In this document: positions 33,546-42,546 of the stretch, piece after piece
Layout: each line of letters starts with the position of its first letter
How positions within the stretch are numbered: position 1 is the stretch's first letter
Position numbers and translations under genes: made by a program
DNA from: JABDJZ01 sp047611125
GTDB taxonomy: Bacteria > Bacteroidota > Rhodothermia > Rhodothermales > UBA10348
Direction: 5' to 3'
DNA: 59,060 nt
Assembly: GCA_047611125.1 (NCBI GenBank)
Contig: JBLFXH010000002.1
Location: 1-59,060 of the forward strand
The notes under the pieces: generated by a model
Told to the model about the DNA's origin: nothing
The model's database searches: none
Seen by the model: only the letters and a program-made list of their open reading frames with translations

Positions 33546-35075
33546 TCAGGCGCCGTCTGCGTCTTTCAAAACTCGAGACACCGCGCGAACGCTGGACTCT
33601 ACGTCACTAAACGATGCGATTCGGACTGCCGGAGCAGAGAGCGTGCGATCGGCATCAGGACTGCCGAGAACACACAACACCGTCGGGACCGTGCGCAGCA
33701 CAGACTCTGAAAAGGCGTGCTGCCAAGGGAGGAGCCCGAAGGCGTGCCATGCGGCTGGCTTCACCACGAGGGCCAGGACGGCAGTACCGGCTGCTGCCAC
33801 GCGCTCCAAAATCGTCATGATCTCTGTTTTCGTCGTGTCCGGCCCCACTTCGCATAGGACAAATCGGTCCGAGGCCTCCGCCAGAATCGAGGCCGTGTCT
33901 GCGCGGGTCGGATCGGGATAGTCCGTATGCGGACGGATCACGATCAAGGGGATTTGCTGACTGCCTGAGAGAACGGCGCGAAGATTTCCGGTGACCTCGA
34001 TTGCCTTGGAGGCCACCGCTTGGGACAGTTCAGGACCGTCAGGCCGGGATGCGTCGCGAAGTGCCGCGGCCTTGGTCTTCATTGACCAAACGCGTTCAAA
34101 CGCCTCCTGGACAAGCCACTCGCTTAAATGCCCGCCCCTCACGGCCGAGAGAATGGAGGCGAGGGCGACTTCCGGGTGCGAGACATCCAACAGTACGTCG
34201 ACACCTGCCGCGATCAACTCGGGAGCACGTGCACTGACCTCCTCGCCTGCTGCACCCATGAGAAGGCTGTCCGACACCACCACCCCGCGAAATCCGAGTT
34301 CATCGCGAAGCAGACCACGCAGAATCGGTGCGGAGAAGGTGGCCGGCGCCCCGGAAGGGTCAAGGGACGGGTAGGCCACATGGGCGGTCATGATAGCGTC
34401 AACGCCAGCCTCGATGGCCGCGCGAAAGGGTATCAGTTCGACCTCATCAAGCTGGGCCCTGGTCTTCGAGACCGTCGGGAGGGCATCGTGCGAATCGGTG
34501 TCCGTCTCACCATGTCCGGGGAAGTGTTTGGCGGTGCTGAGACCTCCTCCCGCCCTGCAGCCCTCTATGAATTCCGTCACCAAGCGGGCGCACTCCGCCG
34601 GATGCGTGGAGAACGCACGCGTGGAGATAATGGGGTTGACAGGATTAGAGTGGACGTCGGCCACGGGCGCAAATAGCCAGCGGACCCCGGCCGATCCAGC
34701 CTCTTCCGCGGTGACTCGCGCGGCCTGGCTGGCGTAATCCTGTCCTACCGCTCCAGCCGGCCCATCAGCGTGACCAAACGCCATCGCGTGGGGAAATACT
34801 GTAGCGCCGGCCAGTTGCTGACCCGCGCCTCGTTCCAGGTCCGACGCAAACAGCAGCGGCGTTGGCGAGAGATCCTGCAATCGGGCCAGAGCAGCCGGCG
34901 TAGCGTCGTACGTACCTCGGAAGATCACGAATCCTCCGACAGGCACCGACTCAAGAAGGCGGGCGGCTCTTTCGACATCATCCGCCACGGCAACGGCTGG
35001 GGGCATATTTGAGCCCAAGCGGGGCATCAGGAGCTGGGCTGCTCGCTCTCGCAGGGATTCTGGTTTCTCAATCAT
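33546..35075 (-). CDS. Glycoside hydrolase family 3 (beta-N-acetylhexosaminidase, NagZ-like)
   Basis: The GH3 barrel carries the NagZ signature KHFPGHG (183-189) followed by D194-S-H196, the His acting as acid/base in NagZ-type enzymes. The nucleophile D269 is in VVVSDSLLMGA. NagZ enzymes remove GlcNAc from anhydro-muropeptides, which fits the presence of anmK in this window. After about residue 345 comes an extra domain (ANLRAVLSGSQQIPLIVI...) like the GH3 C-terminal sandwich, which E. coli NagZ lacks. No signal peptide is apparent. It overlaps nadD by four bases (ATGA). Confidence 0.88.
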   Translation of the reverse strand: MIEKPESLRERAAQLLMPRLGSNMPPAVAVADDVERAARLLESVPVGGFVIFRGTYDATPAALARLQDLSPTPLLFASDLERGAGQQLAGATVFPHAMAFGHADGPAGAVGQDYASQAARVTAEEAGSAGVRWLFAPVADVHSNPVNPIISTRAFSTHPAECARLVTEFIEGCRAGGGLSTAKHFPGHGETDTDSHDALPTVSKTRAQLDEVELIPFRAAIEAGVDAIMTAHVAYPSLDPSGAPATFSAPILRGLLRDELGFRGVVVSDSLLMGAAGEEVSARAPELIAAGVDVLLDVSHPEVALASILSAVRGGHLSEWLVQEAFERVWSMKTKAAALRDASRPDGPELSQAVASKAIEVTGNLRAVLSGSQQIPLIVIRPHTDYPDPTRADTASILAEASDRFVLCEVGPDTTKTEIMTILERVAAAGTAVLALVVKPAAWHAFGLLPWQHAFSESVLRTVPTVLCVLGSPDADRTLSAPAVRIASFSDVESSVRAVSRVLKDADGA

Positions 35076-35662
35076 GCCGGCAGTACGTACAGTTCATGGG
35101 CTCGGATGTAATCCAAAACGTCCTTGCTCACCAGGCCGGCCACCGGCTCGGCCGTTCTCAGCCGCCGGCGAATCTCGGTGGACGAAATGTCCAGTCTAGG
35201 GGAGGGGATAACGGTAGCCGATCGACTGCCAGCAGGGCCTGCTCCTGTTTCCGTTTCCGCCGCGCCGCGGGGGTAAACCGCCACACGTGCCAGGCTGAGA
35301 ATGCGTTCGGGCTCTCGCCAGAGGTCGAAGGACTGCCAACTGTCTTCGCCAATCAGCAGGTGGAGATCCCAGTCCGGATGATCTGCGGCTAGCAATGCCA
35401 CCGTGTCCACAGTAAATGAGGGTGGTGGACGCCCAATCTCAAGGTCGGATACCACGAAGGCCGGGTGGTCTGCCGAACAGAGACTAGTCATGGCCAGCCG
35501 GTGAGCGGCGGAAACCTGTGCTGCAGCGTCCTTCAAGGGAGACTGTCTGGCTGGCATCCAGATCAGCCTCGATAGTCCCAGCGCCTCAACGGCCTGCTCG
35601 GCGATTACCCTATGCCCCAGGTGCGGAGGGTTGAACGTGCCACCAAAAAGTCCGACGCGCAT
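35072..35662 (-). CDS. nadD: Nicotinate-nucleotide adenylyltransferase NadD
   Basis: NadD makes nicotinate adenine dinucleotide in NAD synthesis. The nucleotidyltransferase motif GGTFNPPHLGH (residues 7-17, HxGH) and the C-terminal SSTEIRRRL motif are intact, and the length of 196 is typical. The gene follows bamD by 25 bases and its stop overlaps the start of the GH3 gene, so translation is coupled. Confidence 0.96.
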   Translation of the reverse strand: MRVGLFGGTFNPPHLGHRVIAEQAVEALGLSRLIWMPARQSPLKDAAAQVSAAHRLAMTSLCSADHPAFVVSDLEIGRPPPSFTVDTVALLAADHPDWDLHLLIGEDSWQSFDLWREPERILSLARVAVYPRGAAETETGAGPAGSRSATVIPSPRLDISSTEIRRRLRTAEPVAGLVSKDVLDYIRAHELYVLPA

Positions 35663-35687
35663 GGGCTGGAGCAGGCTGAAAGCGTGC

Positions 35688-36491
35688 TTACTCCTGCTGG
35701 CTTTGCAGGTTTTCCAGACGCTCGGCCGCGGTGCGGTAAACTTCCTCAGCCTCCTTGATCAGCGGGCTATCGGGAAAGATCTGAATCAGTCTGTCATACA
35801 TCTCGACGGCCAGCTCAAGGCGCTCGGGGCGCCGATCCGCAATGCTTTGGTCCGCGAAGAGCACGTACGCCCGCGATGCGGCAACCAGGGCGTCGTCGGC
35901 CCATTCTGTGTCGTAGTAGTCGTCGAACACGGACTCAAAGGTGAGCGCCGCCGCTTCGGCGTAGCCTCGCAACTGATACTGGTTGCCCGCGGCGTAGCGC
36001 TTGCGAGCCAGTTTGCCGCGGAGTTCCTCAATGCGCTCCTGTCCATCGAAGAACACGGGGTGATTGGGATACCGATTCATGAAGAGCTCGAACTGGGTGA
36101 TGGCCCGCTCTGTGTCGGTTTGATCCAGTTCGAATCGAGGAGACCTGTCGTAATAGGTCATCGCCAATTCGTACGCGGCATCAGGTACCCGCGGATCCGC
36201 TCTGTAGATCTGGGTGAACCGGGTGAACTCGTTGGCGGCAAGGAGATAGTCCTTGTTCGAACGGTACGACCGGGCCAGATTCAACTGAGCGTCTGCCGCC
36301 CATTCGTGGGTTCGGCCAAAGTCAAAGACCCCCTGAAAGAACTCTGCGGCGCGCTCATAGTCGCCGGCTTCCATGCGGACGAGGCCCTTGTTGAACGCGT
36401 CCTCAGGCCCGTCATAGGATAGACGACCGGATCCGGCACAACCGGCCAGAATCAGCAAGAGGAGAAACGGGATGACGCGTTGGATCATCAA
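35688..36491 (-). CDS. bamD: Outer membrane assembly lipoprotein BamD
   Basis: BamD is the essential lipoprotein partner of BamA in outer-membrane beta-barrel insertion. A lipobox LAGC (cysteine 18) follows a strongly hydrophobic signal. Five TPR-like helix pairs fill residues 30-250, including the typical YRSNKDYLLAANEFTRF and AITQFELFMNRYPNHP segments. The length of 267 is standard. The 149-base upstream gap presumably holds its promoter. Confidence 0.92.
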   Translation of the reverse strand: MMIQRVIPFLLLLILAGCAGSGRLSYDGPEDAFNKGLVRMEAGDYERAAEFFQGVFDFGRTHEWAADAQLNLARSYRSNKDYLLAANEFTRFTQIYRADPRVPDAAYELAMTYYDRSPRFELDQTDTERAITQFELFMNRYPNHPVFFDGQERIEELRGKLARKRYAAGNQYQLRGYAEAAALTFESVFDDYYDTEWADDALVAASRAYVLFADQSIADRRPERLELAVEMYDRLIQIFPDSPLIKEAEEVYRTAAERLENLQSQQE

Positions 36492-36640
36492 TGGAAACCA
36501 GGATTTCGGTGATACAGGCCCATGAAACGAGGGGCTGATCCCGATTAGTACAATGGCCGTGCTTTATCGGCAGCGGAATCGAACCCGATCGGACTAATTT
36601 CAGTTCCGAATGGTGAGCGTCATTGCAAGAGGAAGGTGTA

Positions 36641-38065
36641 TTACCGCATCAGCTCAAGTCTACCGTCCCGGTACCGATGGTAGTACATCTGTCGGTTGAC
36701 TTGTCCTCCTCCGAAGAGGAGGCGAACACCGAGGCCCTCAAATGCTGGAGCGCCCAGTAGTCGAGCTCGAACCGCAAGGGGGTCCTCTGACTCGACAGTG
36801 GACGCCAGATAACGCCCAAGGTCATAGCCCACTATGCTGAGTCGACCCGGGCTCACGCCTGTCATCGAACGGTAGCGTCGCGTGAAGGGCTGGGCCGCAT
36901 CTGAGGTGCGGTCGAAGTAGAAATCATTCGAATAGGTGACGCCGAAACGGGATGCCTCCGCTCGCATGGGGAGGTCGTGCCACTCGGCATTGCCGAGCAC
37001 ACGGAGTCGCTTTTGTTCGCTGGCGGTCAGCAGGCCATTTAGCCCATCCAACAGGGCTCCGGCAAGCTGGTCCGCGGCTGATCCGGAGAGAGGGGCGTAG
37101 ATCCCCCGGACTGCGCGCAGGGAATCGGCCGGAATGTGGTCTCCGATCGAGAACCAGGAGCGCGTGTCCGGAAGCATTTGGACAAACCGTACCGTCGCTC
37201 CTAGCAGACGGGCCTCATCCGCAAACGCATTGCCCATAACACCGGAGATTCCGTGCTCATCATGCTCGGCCACGACGCCTAAATCCCGAAGCCTGAGACC
37301 ATTGACTGCAAAGCGGGCCATGAGGCGCCCACGCATCTCGATGGTAGGGTTGGCCTGAAAGGACATTAGGCGGTCGCGCGAGACCTCTTCGTCGGTGGCA
37401 AGGGGTGCCACAAAAACAACCTCTAGTCGCTCGGCCTCGGCTGCCGCCGCCCGAGCTTGGTCGCTGAACAGCGCCCCAAAGACGGTGTGCGCGCCTGCTT
37501 CAACCGCACTGGCCACCGCTCCCTCGGACCCAAGCTCCCCGATATCCCGAAAGACCATGCGAACGGGCCGACCTTCTCTGCGCGCGTTGTGGTCATCTAC
37601 CGCCATTCGGAATCCGTTGAACAGCGACTGACTGGCAGAGGCTTCCACGTCGTCCAGCGAGAGGATCACGCCAATGGTCACCGGACTGTTAGACGTGACC
37701 TGAATAGCATCGGATGCGAGCTTGCGAGTTCGCTGGGCCTCCGAGATGTATCGGCTCGACTGGTAGACCCGCCGGAAGGTGTCGAAGGTCTCAATAGCGC
37801 GCTGATACGCGCCAGCTCGGTACAGGGCGCGGCCTTCCATCAGCGCAGCCGCTGTTGTCAGAGTATGCAGTTGGTACGCACTCGCCACGCGGGAGAATTG
37901 GCCAGCGGCATTCGTATAGTCTCCAGACTCGAACGTGGACAGGGCCTGATCGAAGAGCGTCTGGGCTTCGGGCAGTTCACTGACCCGCGGATCCAGTTGC
38001 TGAGCGGAGACCGAGGTAGCCGATAGCAGGATTCCTGCGAGTAGAAGAGGGAGGAGTCGTCTCAT
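36641..38065 (-). CDS. LpoA-like protein: TPR segment fused to a type 1 periplasmic-binding fold
   Basis: An exported protein with a signal peptide ending SVSA-QQ near residue 20. Residues 25-110 form TPR-like helices (LFDQALSTFESGDYTNAAGQFSRVA). From about residue 125 a periplasmic-binding-protein type 1 fold begins (VTIGVILSLDD...), as in LivK and in LpoA, the activator of penicillin-binding protein PBP1A. The combination favours LpoA over an amino-acid transporter, because no permease genes are nearby. Unlike LpoA there is no lipobox. The ATG at 38065 overlaps the guaA stop as ATGA; a start two codons earlier is possible. Confidence 0.75.
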   Translation of the reverse strand: MRRLLPLLLAGILLSATSVSAQQLDPRVSELPEAQTLFDQALSTFESGDYTNAAGQFSRVASAYQLHTLTTAAALMEGRALYRAGAYQRAIETFDTFRRVYQSSRYISEAQRTRKLASDAIQVTSNSPVTIGVILSLDDVEASASQSLFNGFRMAVDDHNARREGRPVRMVFRDIGELGSEGAVASAVEAGAHTVFGALFSDQARAAAAEAERLEVVFVAPLATDEEVSRDRLMSFQANPTIEMRGRLMARFAVNGLRLRDLGVVAEHDEHGISGVMGNAFADEARLLGATVRFVQMLPDTRSWFSIGDHIPADSLRAVRGIYAPLSGSAADQLAGALLDGLNGLLTASEQKRLRVLGNAEWHDLPMRAEASRFGVTYSNDFYFDRTSDAAQPFTRRYRSMTGVSPGRLSIVGYDLGRYLASTVESEDPLAVRARLLGAPAFEGLGVRLLFGGGQVNRQMYYHRYRDGRLELMR

Positions 38066-39627
38066 TCCCATTCGATCGTGGCCGGCGGCTTGGAACTGAT
38101 GTCGTAGACGCAGCGGTTGATTCCCCTGATCTCGTTCACAATCCGGTTTGAAACGTGGCCCAGAAACTCGTGGGGCAGGTGGGCCCAATCGGCAGTCATG
38201 CCATCCACGCTGGTCACCGCGCGGAGGCCGCACACGTTTTCGTACGTACGCTCATCGCCCATGACTCCGACTGTGCGAATGGGCAGTAGCACGGCGAAGG
38301 CCTGCCAGACCTCATCGTACAGATTATAATTCCGAAGCTCCTCGATGAAGACGGCGTCGGCCAGCTGAAGGGTGGCCACGTCCTCGCGCGTCACTGCGCC
38401 AAGGATTCTGATGCCCAGGCCCGGACCCGGAAACGGATGCCGGCCAATGATGGACTGCGGGACTTCCAGCAGTTTACCGATGACGCGGACTTCGTCTTTG
38501 AACAACTCGCGGAAGGGCTCGAGGACCTCCAGGTCCATATCGTCCGGCAGGCCACCCACGTTGTGGTGACTCTTGATAGTGGCCGACGGTCCCTTGAAGG
38601 AGATGCTCTCGATCACATCCGGATACAGCGTGCCCTGAGCCAGGAACCGCGGCTTGATCCCGCTTCGGTTGATCACGGACTCGGTGGCTTCGTCGAAGAC
38701 CTCGACGAACGTGTTTCCGATGATGTGTCGCTTCTTCTCGGGGTCAGTCACTCCGGCTAGGCGATCCAGAAACAGATCCGAAGCGTCGACAGCCTCAAGG
38801 CGGATCTGATAGTGGCCGCGGAAGGTCTCTTGAACCTGCTCCCATTCGCCGAGCCGTAGCAGGCCGTTGTTGACGAAAATGCACGTCAACTGGTCCCCGA
38901 TGGCCCGGTGCAGCAGAACGGCCGCCACAGACGAGTCGACGCCTCCCGAGAGACCCAGGATGACATGGTCGTCACCTACCGTACGGCGGATTTCCTCTGT
39001 CTTCTCGTCGATGAACGATGCGGCAGACCAATCTCCCTTACACCCACAGATTCCATGGGTGAAGTTCTTCAGGATGGTCGCGCCGTGCAGCGTGTGGACC
39101 ACTTCGGGGTGGAATTGGACGCCGTAGAGGGGGCGTCCCGCCACTTTAACCGCAGCAACGGGGGCGTTTTCGGTCTTGGCAATAACCTGGAAACTCTCCG
39201 GCAGGCGTGTCAGATGATCGCCGTGACTCATCCAGACCGTAGTATCGGCTGGAAGACCTTCGAGCAGCGTCGAGGGATCGAGGACATCAAGACGTGCGCG
39301 TCCGAATTCGCGCCGGTCAGCTCGGGCCACGGAGCCACCCGATACGTGCGCCATGACCTGCAGGCCATAGCAAATGCCGAGAACCGGGACTGGTCCATTC
39401 GGCCCCTTCAAATCCAGCACGGCCGGGTCAAGCGGGGGGGCGCCATCGTCGTAAACTGACGAGGGACCGCCAGAGAGAATGATTCCCGTGGGCTCGAGCG
39501 CCGCGATCTCAGCCGTTGGCGTGGTGCAGGCGTAGATCTCCGAATACACGCCAGACTCCCGGACGCGTCGGGCAATCAACTGGGTGTACTGCGACCCGAA
39601 ATCCAGAATGACGATTCGTTGGTGCAT
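38062..39627 (-). CDS. guaA: GMP synthase (glutamine-hydrolysing)
   Basis: GuaA converts XMP to GMP using glutamine. The class I amidotransferase domain (residues 1-195) has its nucleophile C86 in GICYG and the His-Pro-Glu of the triad in VQFHPEV. The ATP pyrophosphatase domain has the PP-loop LSGGVDSS near residue 230. The C-terminal dimerisation domain ends with KPPATIEWE, the conserved family terminus. It sits between gcvH (three bases upstream) and the LpoA-like gene in a minus-strand operon. Confidence 0.97.
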   Translation of the reverse strand: MHQRIVILDFGSQYTQLIARRVRESGVYSEIYACTTPTAEIAALEPTGIILSGGPSSVYDDGAPPLDPAVLDLKGPNGPVPVLGICYGLQVMAHVSGGSVARADRREFGRARLDVLDPSTLLEGLPADTTVWMSHGDHLTRLPESFQVIAKTENAPVAAVKVAGRPLYGVQFHPEVVHTLHGATILKNFTHGICGCKGDWSAASFIDEKTEEIRRTVGDDHVILGLSGGVDSSVAAVLLHRAIGDQLTCIFVNNGLLRLGEWEQVQETFRGHYQIRLEAVDASDLFLDRLAGVTDPEKKRHIIGNTFVEVFDEATESVINRSGIKPRFLAQGTLYPDVIESISFKGPSATIKSHHNVGGLPDDMDLEVLEPFRELFKDEVRVIGKLLEVPQSIIGRHPFPGPGLGIRILGAVTREDVATLQLADAVFIEELRNYNLYDEVWQAFAVLLPIRTVGVMGDERTYENVCGLRAVTSVDGMTADWAHLPHEFLGHVSNRIVNEIRGINRCVYDISSKPPATIEWE

Positions 39628-39630
39628 TCC

Positions 39631-40014
39631 TCAGCCGGTCATTGCGGCGTAAGCCTCGGCAGACAACAGGCCGTCCAACTCGGACGCATCACCGATGGCA
39701 ATCTTGATCATCCAGCCTTTACCGTACGGATCGTCGTTGACCAGTTCAGGGCTGTCTTCCAGGGCAGCGTTGGCTTCCGAGACGGTACCTGAGATGGGCA
39801 TAAACAGTTCGGAAACTGTCTTGACGGCCTCGACCGTGCCGAAGACGTCATCCTTGTCCACGTCATTGCCGATCGTGTCGATGTCCACGTACACGATGTC
39901 GCCGAGCTCGTTCTGGGCGAAATCTGTGATGCCCACCGTCACCGAGGAGCCGTCTTCGGAGACGCGTATCCACTCGTGGTCTTTGGTGTAGCTGAGTTCC
40001 GCAGGGAATTTCAT
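39631..40014 (-). CDS. gcvH: Glycine cleavage system H protein
   Basis: GcvH carries the lipoyl group that shuttles the aminomethyl intermediate from GcvP. The lipoylated lysine is K65 in VEAVKTVSEL, and the N-terminal YTKDHEWIRV is characteristic. Length 127. It is embedded between accC (four bases) and guaA (three bases), away from gcvP. Confidence 0.96.
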   Translation of the reverse strand: MKFPAELSYTKDHEWIRVSEDGSSVTVGITDFAQNELGDIVYVDIDTIGNDVDKDDVFGTVEAVKTVSELFMPISGTVSEANAALEDSPELVNDDPYGKGWMIKIAIGDASELDGLLSAEAYAAMTG

Positions 40015-40018
40015 TCGA

Positions 40019-41371
40019 TCAGACAGGTTTCAATTCAAAAGTCTCAAGGAAGCGGGTATCGAAATCGCCCGCGCGGAATTTCTCGTCTTTCAAGAGCTGA
40101 ATGTGGAAGGGAATCGTGGTATGCACGCCCTCGATCACAAACTCTTCCAGAGCCCGAAGTGCCTTCCGGATGGCCAGGTCACGCGTCTTGCCTCTGACGA
40201 TCAGTTTGGCAATCATCGAATCATAAAACGGGGGGACGACATAGCCGGCGTAGACGTGCGTGTCTACCCGAACACCGTGTCCGCCAGGCGCATGGAAAGC
40301 CGTGATTTTCCCGGGAGACGGCGAGAACGCCTTGAATGGATTCTCGGCATTGATGCGACACTCGATGGCGTGTCCGTCCATCGGCGGCGTCTCGGAGATG
40401 ATGCTCTCTCCCATGGCGACGCGAATCTGATACTGGATCAGGTCACAGTCCGTCACTTCTTCGGTGACCGGGTGTTCTACCTGGATCCGGGTATTCATTT
40501 CCATGAAGTAGAAGTTCTTGTCCGCGTCCACAAGGAACTCAACCGTACCAGCACCCTCGTAGTTCACTGCCTCGGAGCCCTTGATCGCGGCTTCTCCCAT
40601 GCGGCGACGCAGGTCCTCATCCACAATCGGGCTGGGTGCCTCCTCGAGAAGTTTCTGGTGACGACGTTGGATAGAGCACTCCCGCTCGCCAAAGTGAATG
40701 ACCTTGCCGCGCCCATCGCCCAGTACCTGGATCTCGACGTGGCGAGGGCCCGTCACAAACTTCTCGATATAGACTTCGCCATTGCCGAAGGCCGCCTCGG
40801 CCTCGTTCGATGCCATGGTATAGGAAGCCTCGAAGTCTTCCGCAGCCGTCACCATGCGCATACCTTTGCCACCGCCGCCGGCGCTGGCTTTGACGATGAC
40901 GGGGTAGCCGATTCCCTCTGCAATCTTCTTGGCCTCACCGATATCGTTGACAACGCCGTCAGATCCGGGAACGACCGGCACGCCAGCGGCGCGCATCGTG
41001 TCCTTGGCAAGGCTCTTGTCACCCATCATCCGAATAGTCTCCGGGGATGGACCGATGAACTTGATCTGGTGATCCTCGCAGATGGCGCTGAAGTCAGCGT
41101 TCTCGGCCAGGAAACCATATCCCGGATGGATGGCGTCTGCCCCGGTGACCTCGGCCGCGGCCAGAATTCGGTCGAACCGAAGATAGCTGTCCCGACTGGC
41201 CGGGGGGCCAATGCAGACGGCCTCGTCCGCGAACCGAACATGCAGGGAATCTCGGTCTGCCGTGGAATACACGGCCACCGTCTTGATTCCCATTTCGTGG
41301 CAGGTCCGGATAATGCGAAGGGCAATCTCGCCCCGGTTCGCAATGAGAACCTTGTTGATCTGTCTAAACAT
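40019..41371 (-). CDS. accC: Acetyl-CoA carboxylase, biotin carboxylase subunit
   Basis: AccC carboxylates the biotin of AccB in the first step of fatty acid synthesis. The N-terminal KVLIANRGEIALRI, ATP-grasp motifs (KASAGGGGKGMR near residue 160), RDCSIQRRHQK-like segment (ECSIQRRHQKLLEEAPSP) and EMNTRIQVEHPVTE are all intact. Length 450. It follows accB by 14 bases in the efp-accB-accC-gcvH-guaA run. Confidence 0.97.
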   Translation of the reverse strand: MFRQINKVLIANRGEIALRIIRTCHEMGIKTVAVYSTADRDSLHVRFADEAVCIGPPASRDSYLRFDRILAAAEVTGADAIHPGYGFLAENADFSAICEDHQIKFIGPSPETIRMMGDKSLAKDTMRAAGVPVVPGSDGVVNDIGEAKKIAEGIGYPVIVKASAGGGGKGMRMVTAAEDFEASYTMASNEAEAAFGNGEVYIEKFVTGPRHVEIQVLGDGRGKVIHFGERECSIQRRHQKLLEEAPSPIVDEDLRRRMGEAAIKGSEAVNYEGAGTVEFLVDADKNFYFMEMNTRIQVEHPVTEEVTDCDLIQYQIRVAMGESIISETPPMDGHAIECRINAENPFKAFSPSPGKITAFHAPGGHGVRVDTHVYAGYVVPPFYDSMIAKLIVRGKTRDLAIRKALRALEEFVIEGVHTTIPFHIQLLKDEKFRAGDFDTRFLETFELKPV

Positions 41372-41385
41372 GCCGGACCGGTTGG

Positions 41386-41880
41386 TCAGCTGGGATCGAT
41401 GAGGTACAGCGGCTGGTCGAATTCGACCGCCTGCGCATTATCCACAAGGATCTCGGTGATGGTGCCACTGACTTCACACTCAATCTCGTTCATCAGCTTC
41501 ATGGCCTCGATGATGCAGAGTATGTCGCCAGGTTTGACGCGGTCACCAACAGCGACGTAGTCGTCAGAGTCGGGAGAGGGCGCGCGATAGAAGGTCCCGA
41601 CAATGGGAGCGCGGATGGGCTCGCTGGCCGGGGCCGCCGGAGCAGCTGGAGGCGGAGCCGCGGGCATTGACGGCAGCGCCGCAGGTGCCTGCATGGGCGC
41701 ACCCATGGGCATGGCCTGCTGCGGCATCGGGTAGGGGTAGGGTTGAGGGGCCTGCTGGACCATGATGGTCGGGGCAGACTTGCGCACGACGAGCTTGAAG
41801 TCTTCGTCGTGTATTTCAACCTCGGCCACGCCGCTGTCGGCAACGACCTGGAGAAGCTCCCGGATGCGATCGATATCCAT
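41386..41880 (-). CDS. accB: Acetyl-CoA carboxylase, biotin carboxyl carrier protein
   Basis: The biotin-accepting lysine is K128 in EAMKLMNEI. The N-terminal helical segment (residues 1-35) and biotinyl domain (about 88-164) are joined by a Pro/Ala/Met/Gln-rich flexible linker (45-85), as usual for this subunit. It precedes accC and follows efp by 20 bases. Confidence 0.96.
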   Translation of the reverse strand: MDIDRIRELLQVVADSGVAEVEIHDEDFKLVVRKSAPTIMVQQAPQPYPYPMPQQAMPMGAPMQAPAALPSMPAAPPPAAPAAPASEPIRAPIVGTFYRAPSPDSDDYVAVGDRVKPGDILCIIEAMKLMNEIECEVSGTITEILVDNAQAVEFDQPLYLIDPS

Positions 41881-41900
41881 CAGAGGTGGGTCTTCGGCGA

Positions 41901-42470
41901 TCAGGTGGTCGAGACACGAGTGACATAATCACCCTTGTCTGTGGTGACCTTGACCGTATCGCCTTCGTTGATGAAAAGGGGTACGAGGACAACTGCGCCG
42001 CTTTCGAGCGTTGCAGGCTTGGTCGCGCCCTGAGCGGTGTCACCCTTGAGACCGGGGTCGGTCTGGGTAACCACCAACTCCACGCTGGTCGGAATCTCGG
42101 TAGTCAGGGCTTGTTCGGTCTCGGAATGGAACAGTATCTCAAGCGTGCCGCCCTCCTTGATAAACTCGCGGCCCGGGACGCTTTCTTCTGGCAGAGATAG
42201 CTGCTCGTAGGTCTCCAGATTCATGAAATGGAGACCCAAGTCGTCCTGGTACAGATACTGGTAGGTGCGCCGCTCGATGCGCGCCGTCTCCATTTTCTCT
42301 CCGGCACGGAACGTGTTGTCCACGATCTTGCCGCTTCTGACATTTCTCAGCTTGGAGCGGACGAATGCCCCGCCCTTGCCGGGCTTAACGTGCTGGAATT
42401 CAATGATAGACCATAGGTCACCATTCCAGATCAAAGTCAGTCCGTTTCGGAAGTCGCTGGTAGAGGCCAT
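41901..42470 (-). CDS. efp: Translation elongation factor P
   Basis: EF-P relieves ribosome stalling at polyproline stretches. The N-terminal KOW domain ends its loop in PGKGGAF, with K32 the site of modification in many bacteria; no modification gene is in the window. The 189-residue length and the C-terminal GDTVKVTTDKGDYVTRV motif are typical. It heads the efp-accB-accC operon. Confidence 0.96.
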   Translation of the reverse strand: MASTSDFRNGLTLIWNGDLWSIIEFQHVKPGKGGAFVRSKLRNVRSGKIVDNTFRAGEKMETARIERRTYQYLYQDDLGLHFMNLETYEQLSLPEESVPGREFIKEGGTLEILFHSETEQALTTEIPTSVELVVTQTDPGLKGDTAQGATKPATLESGAVVLVPLFINEGDTVKVTTDKGDYVTRVSTT

Positions 42471-42546
42471 TCACTCGGAGAGTCGTTTCGCGCAAAGACA
42501 TCTAAGGTAGCCCGCTTGGGCTGATTCAGTCAATCAGTCGCGGTCC

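Noticed and set aside
36575..36586. T-loop-like sequence (GGGTTCGATTCC on the minus strand), suggesting a tRNA
   Set aside because: The T-stem does not pair over five bases, and no acceptor stem, anticodon arm or D-arm can be assembled around it.
40103..41560. Long plus-strand frame of 485 codons opposite accC
   Set aside because: Shadow of accC/accB; no recognisable motifs and an odd composition.
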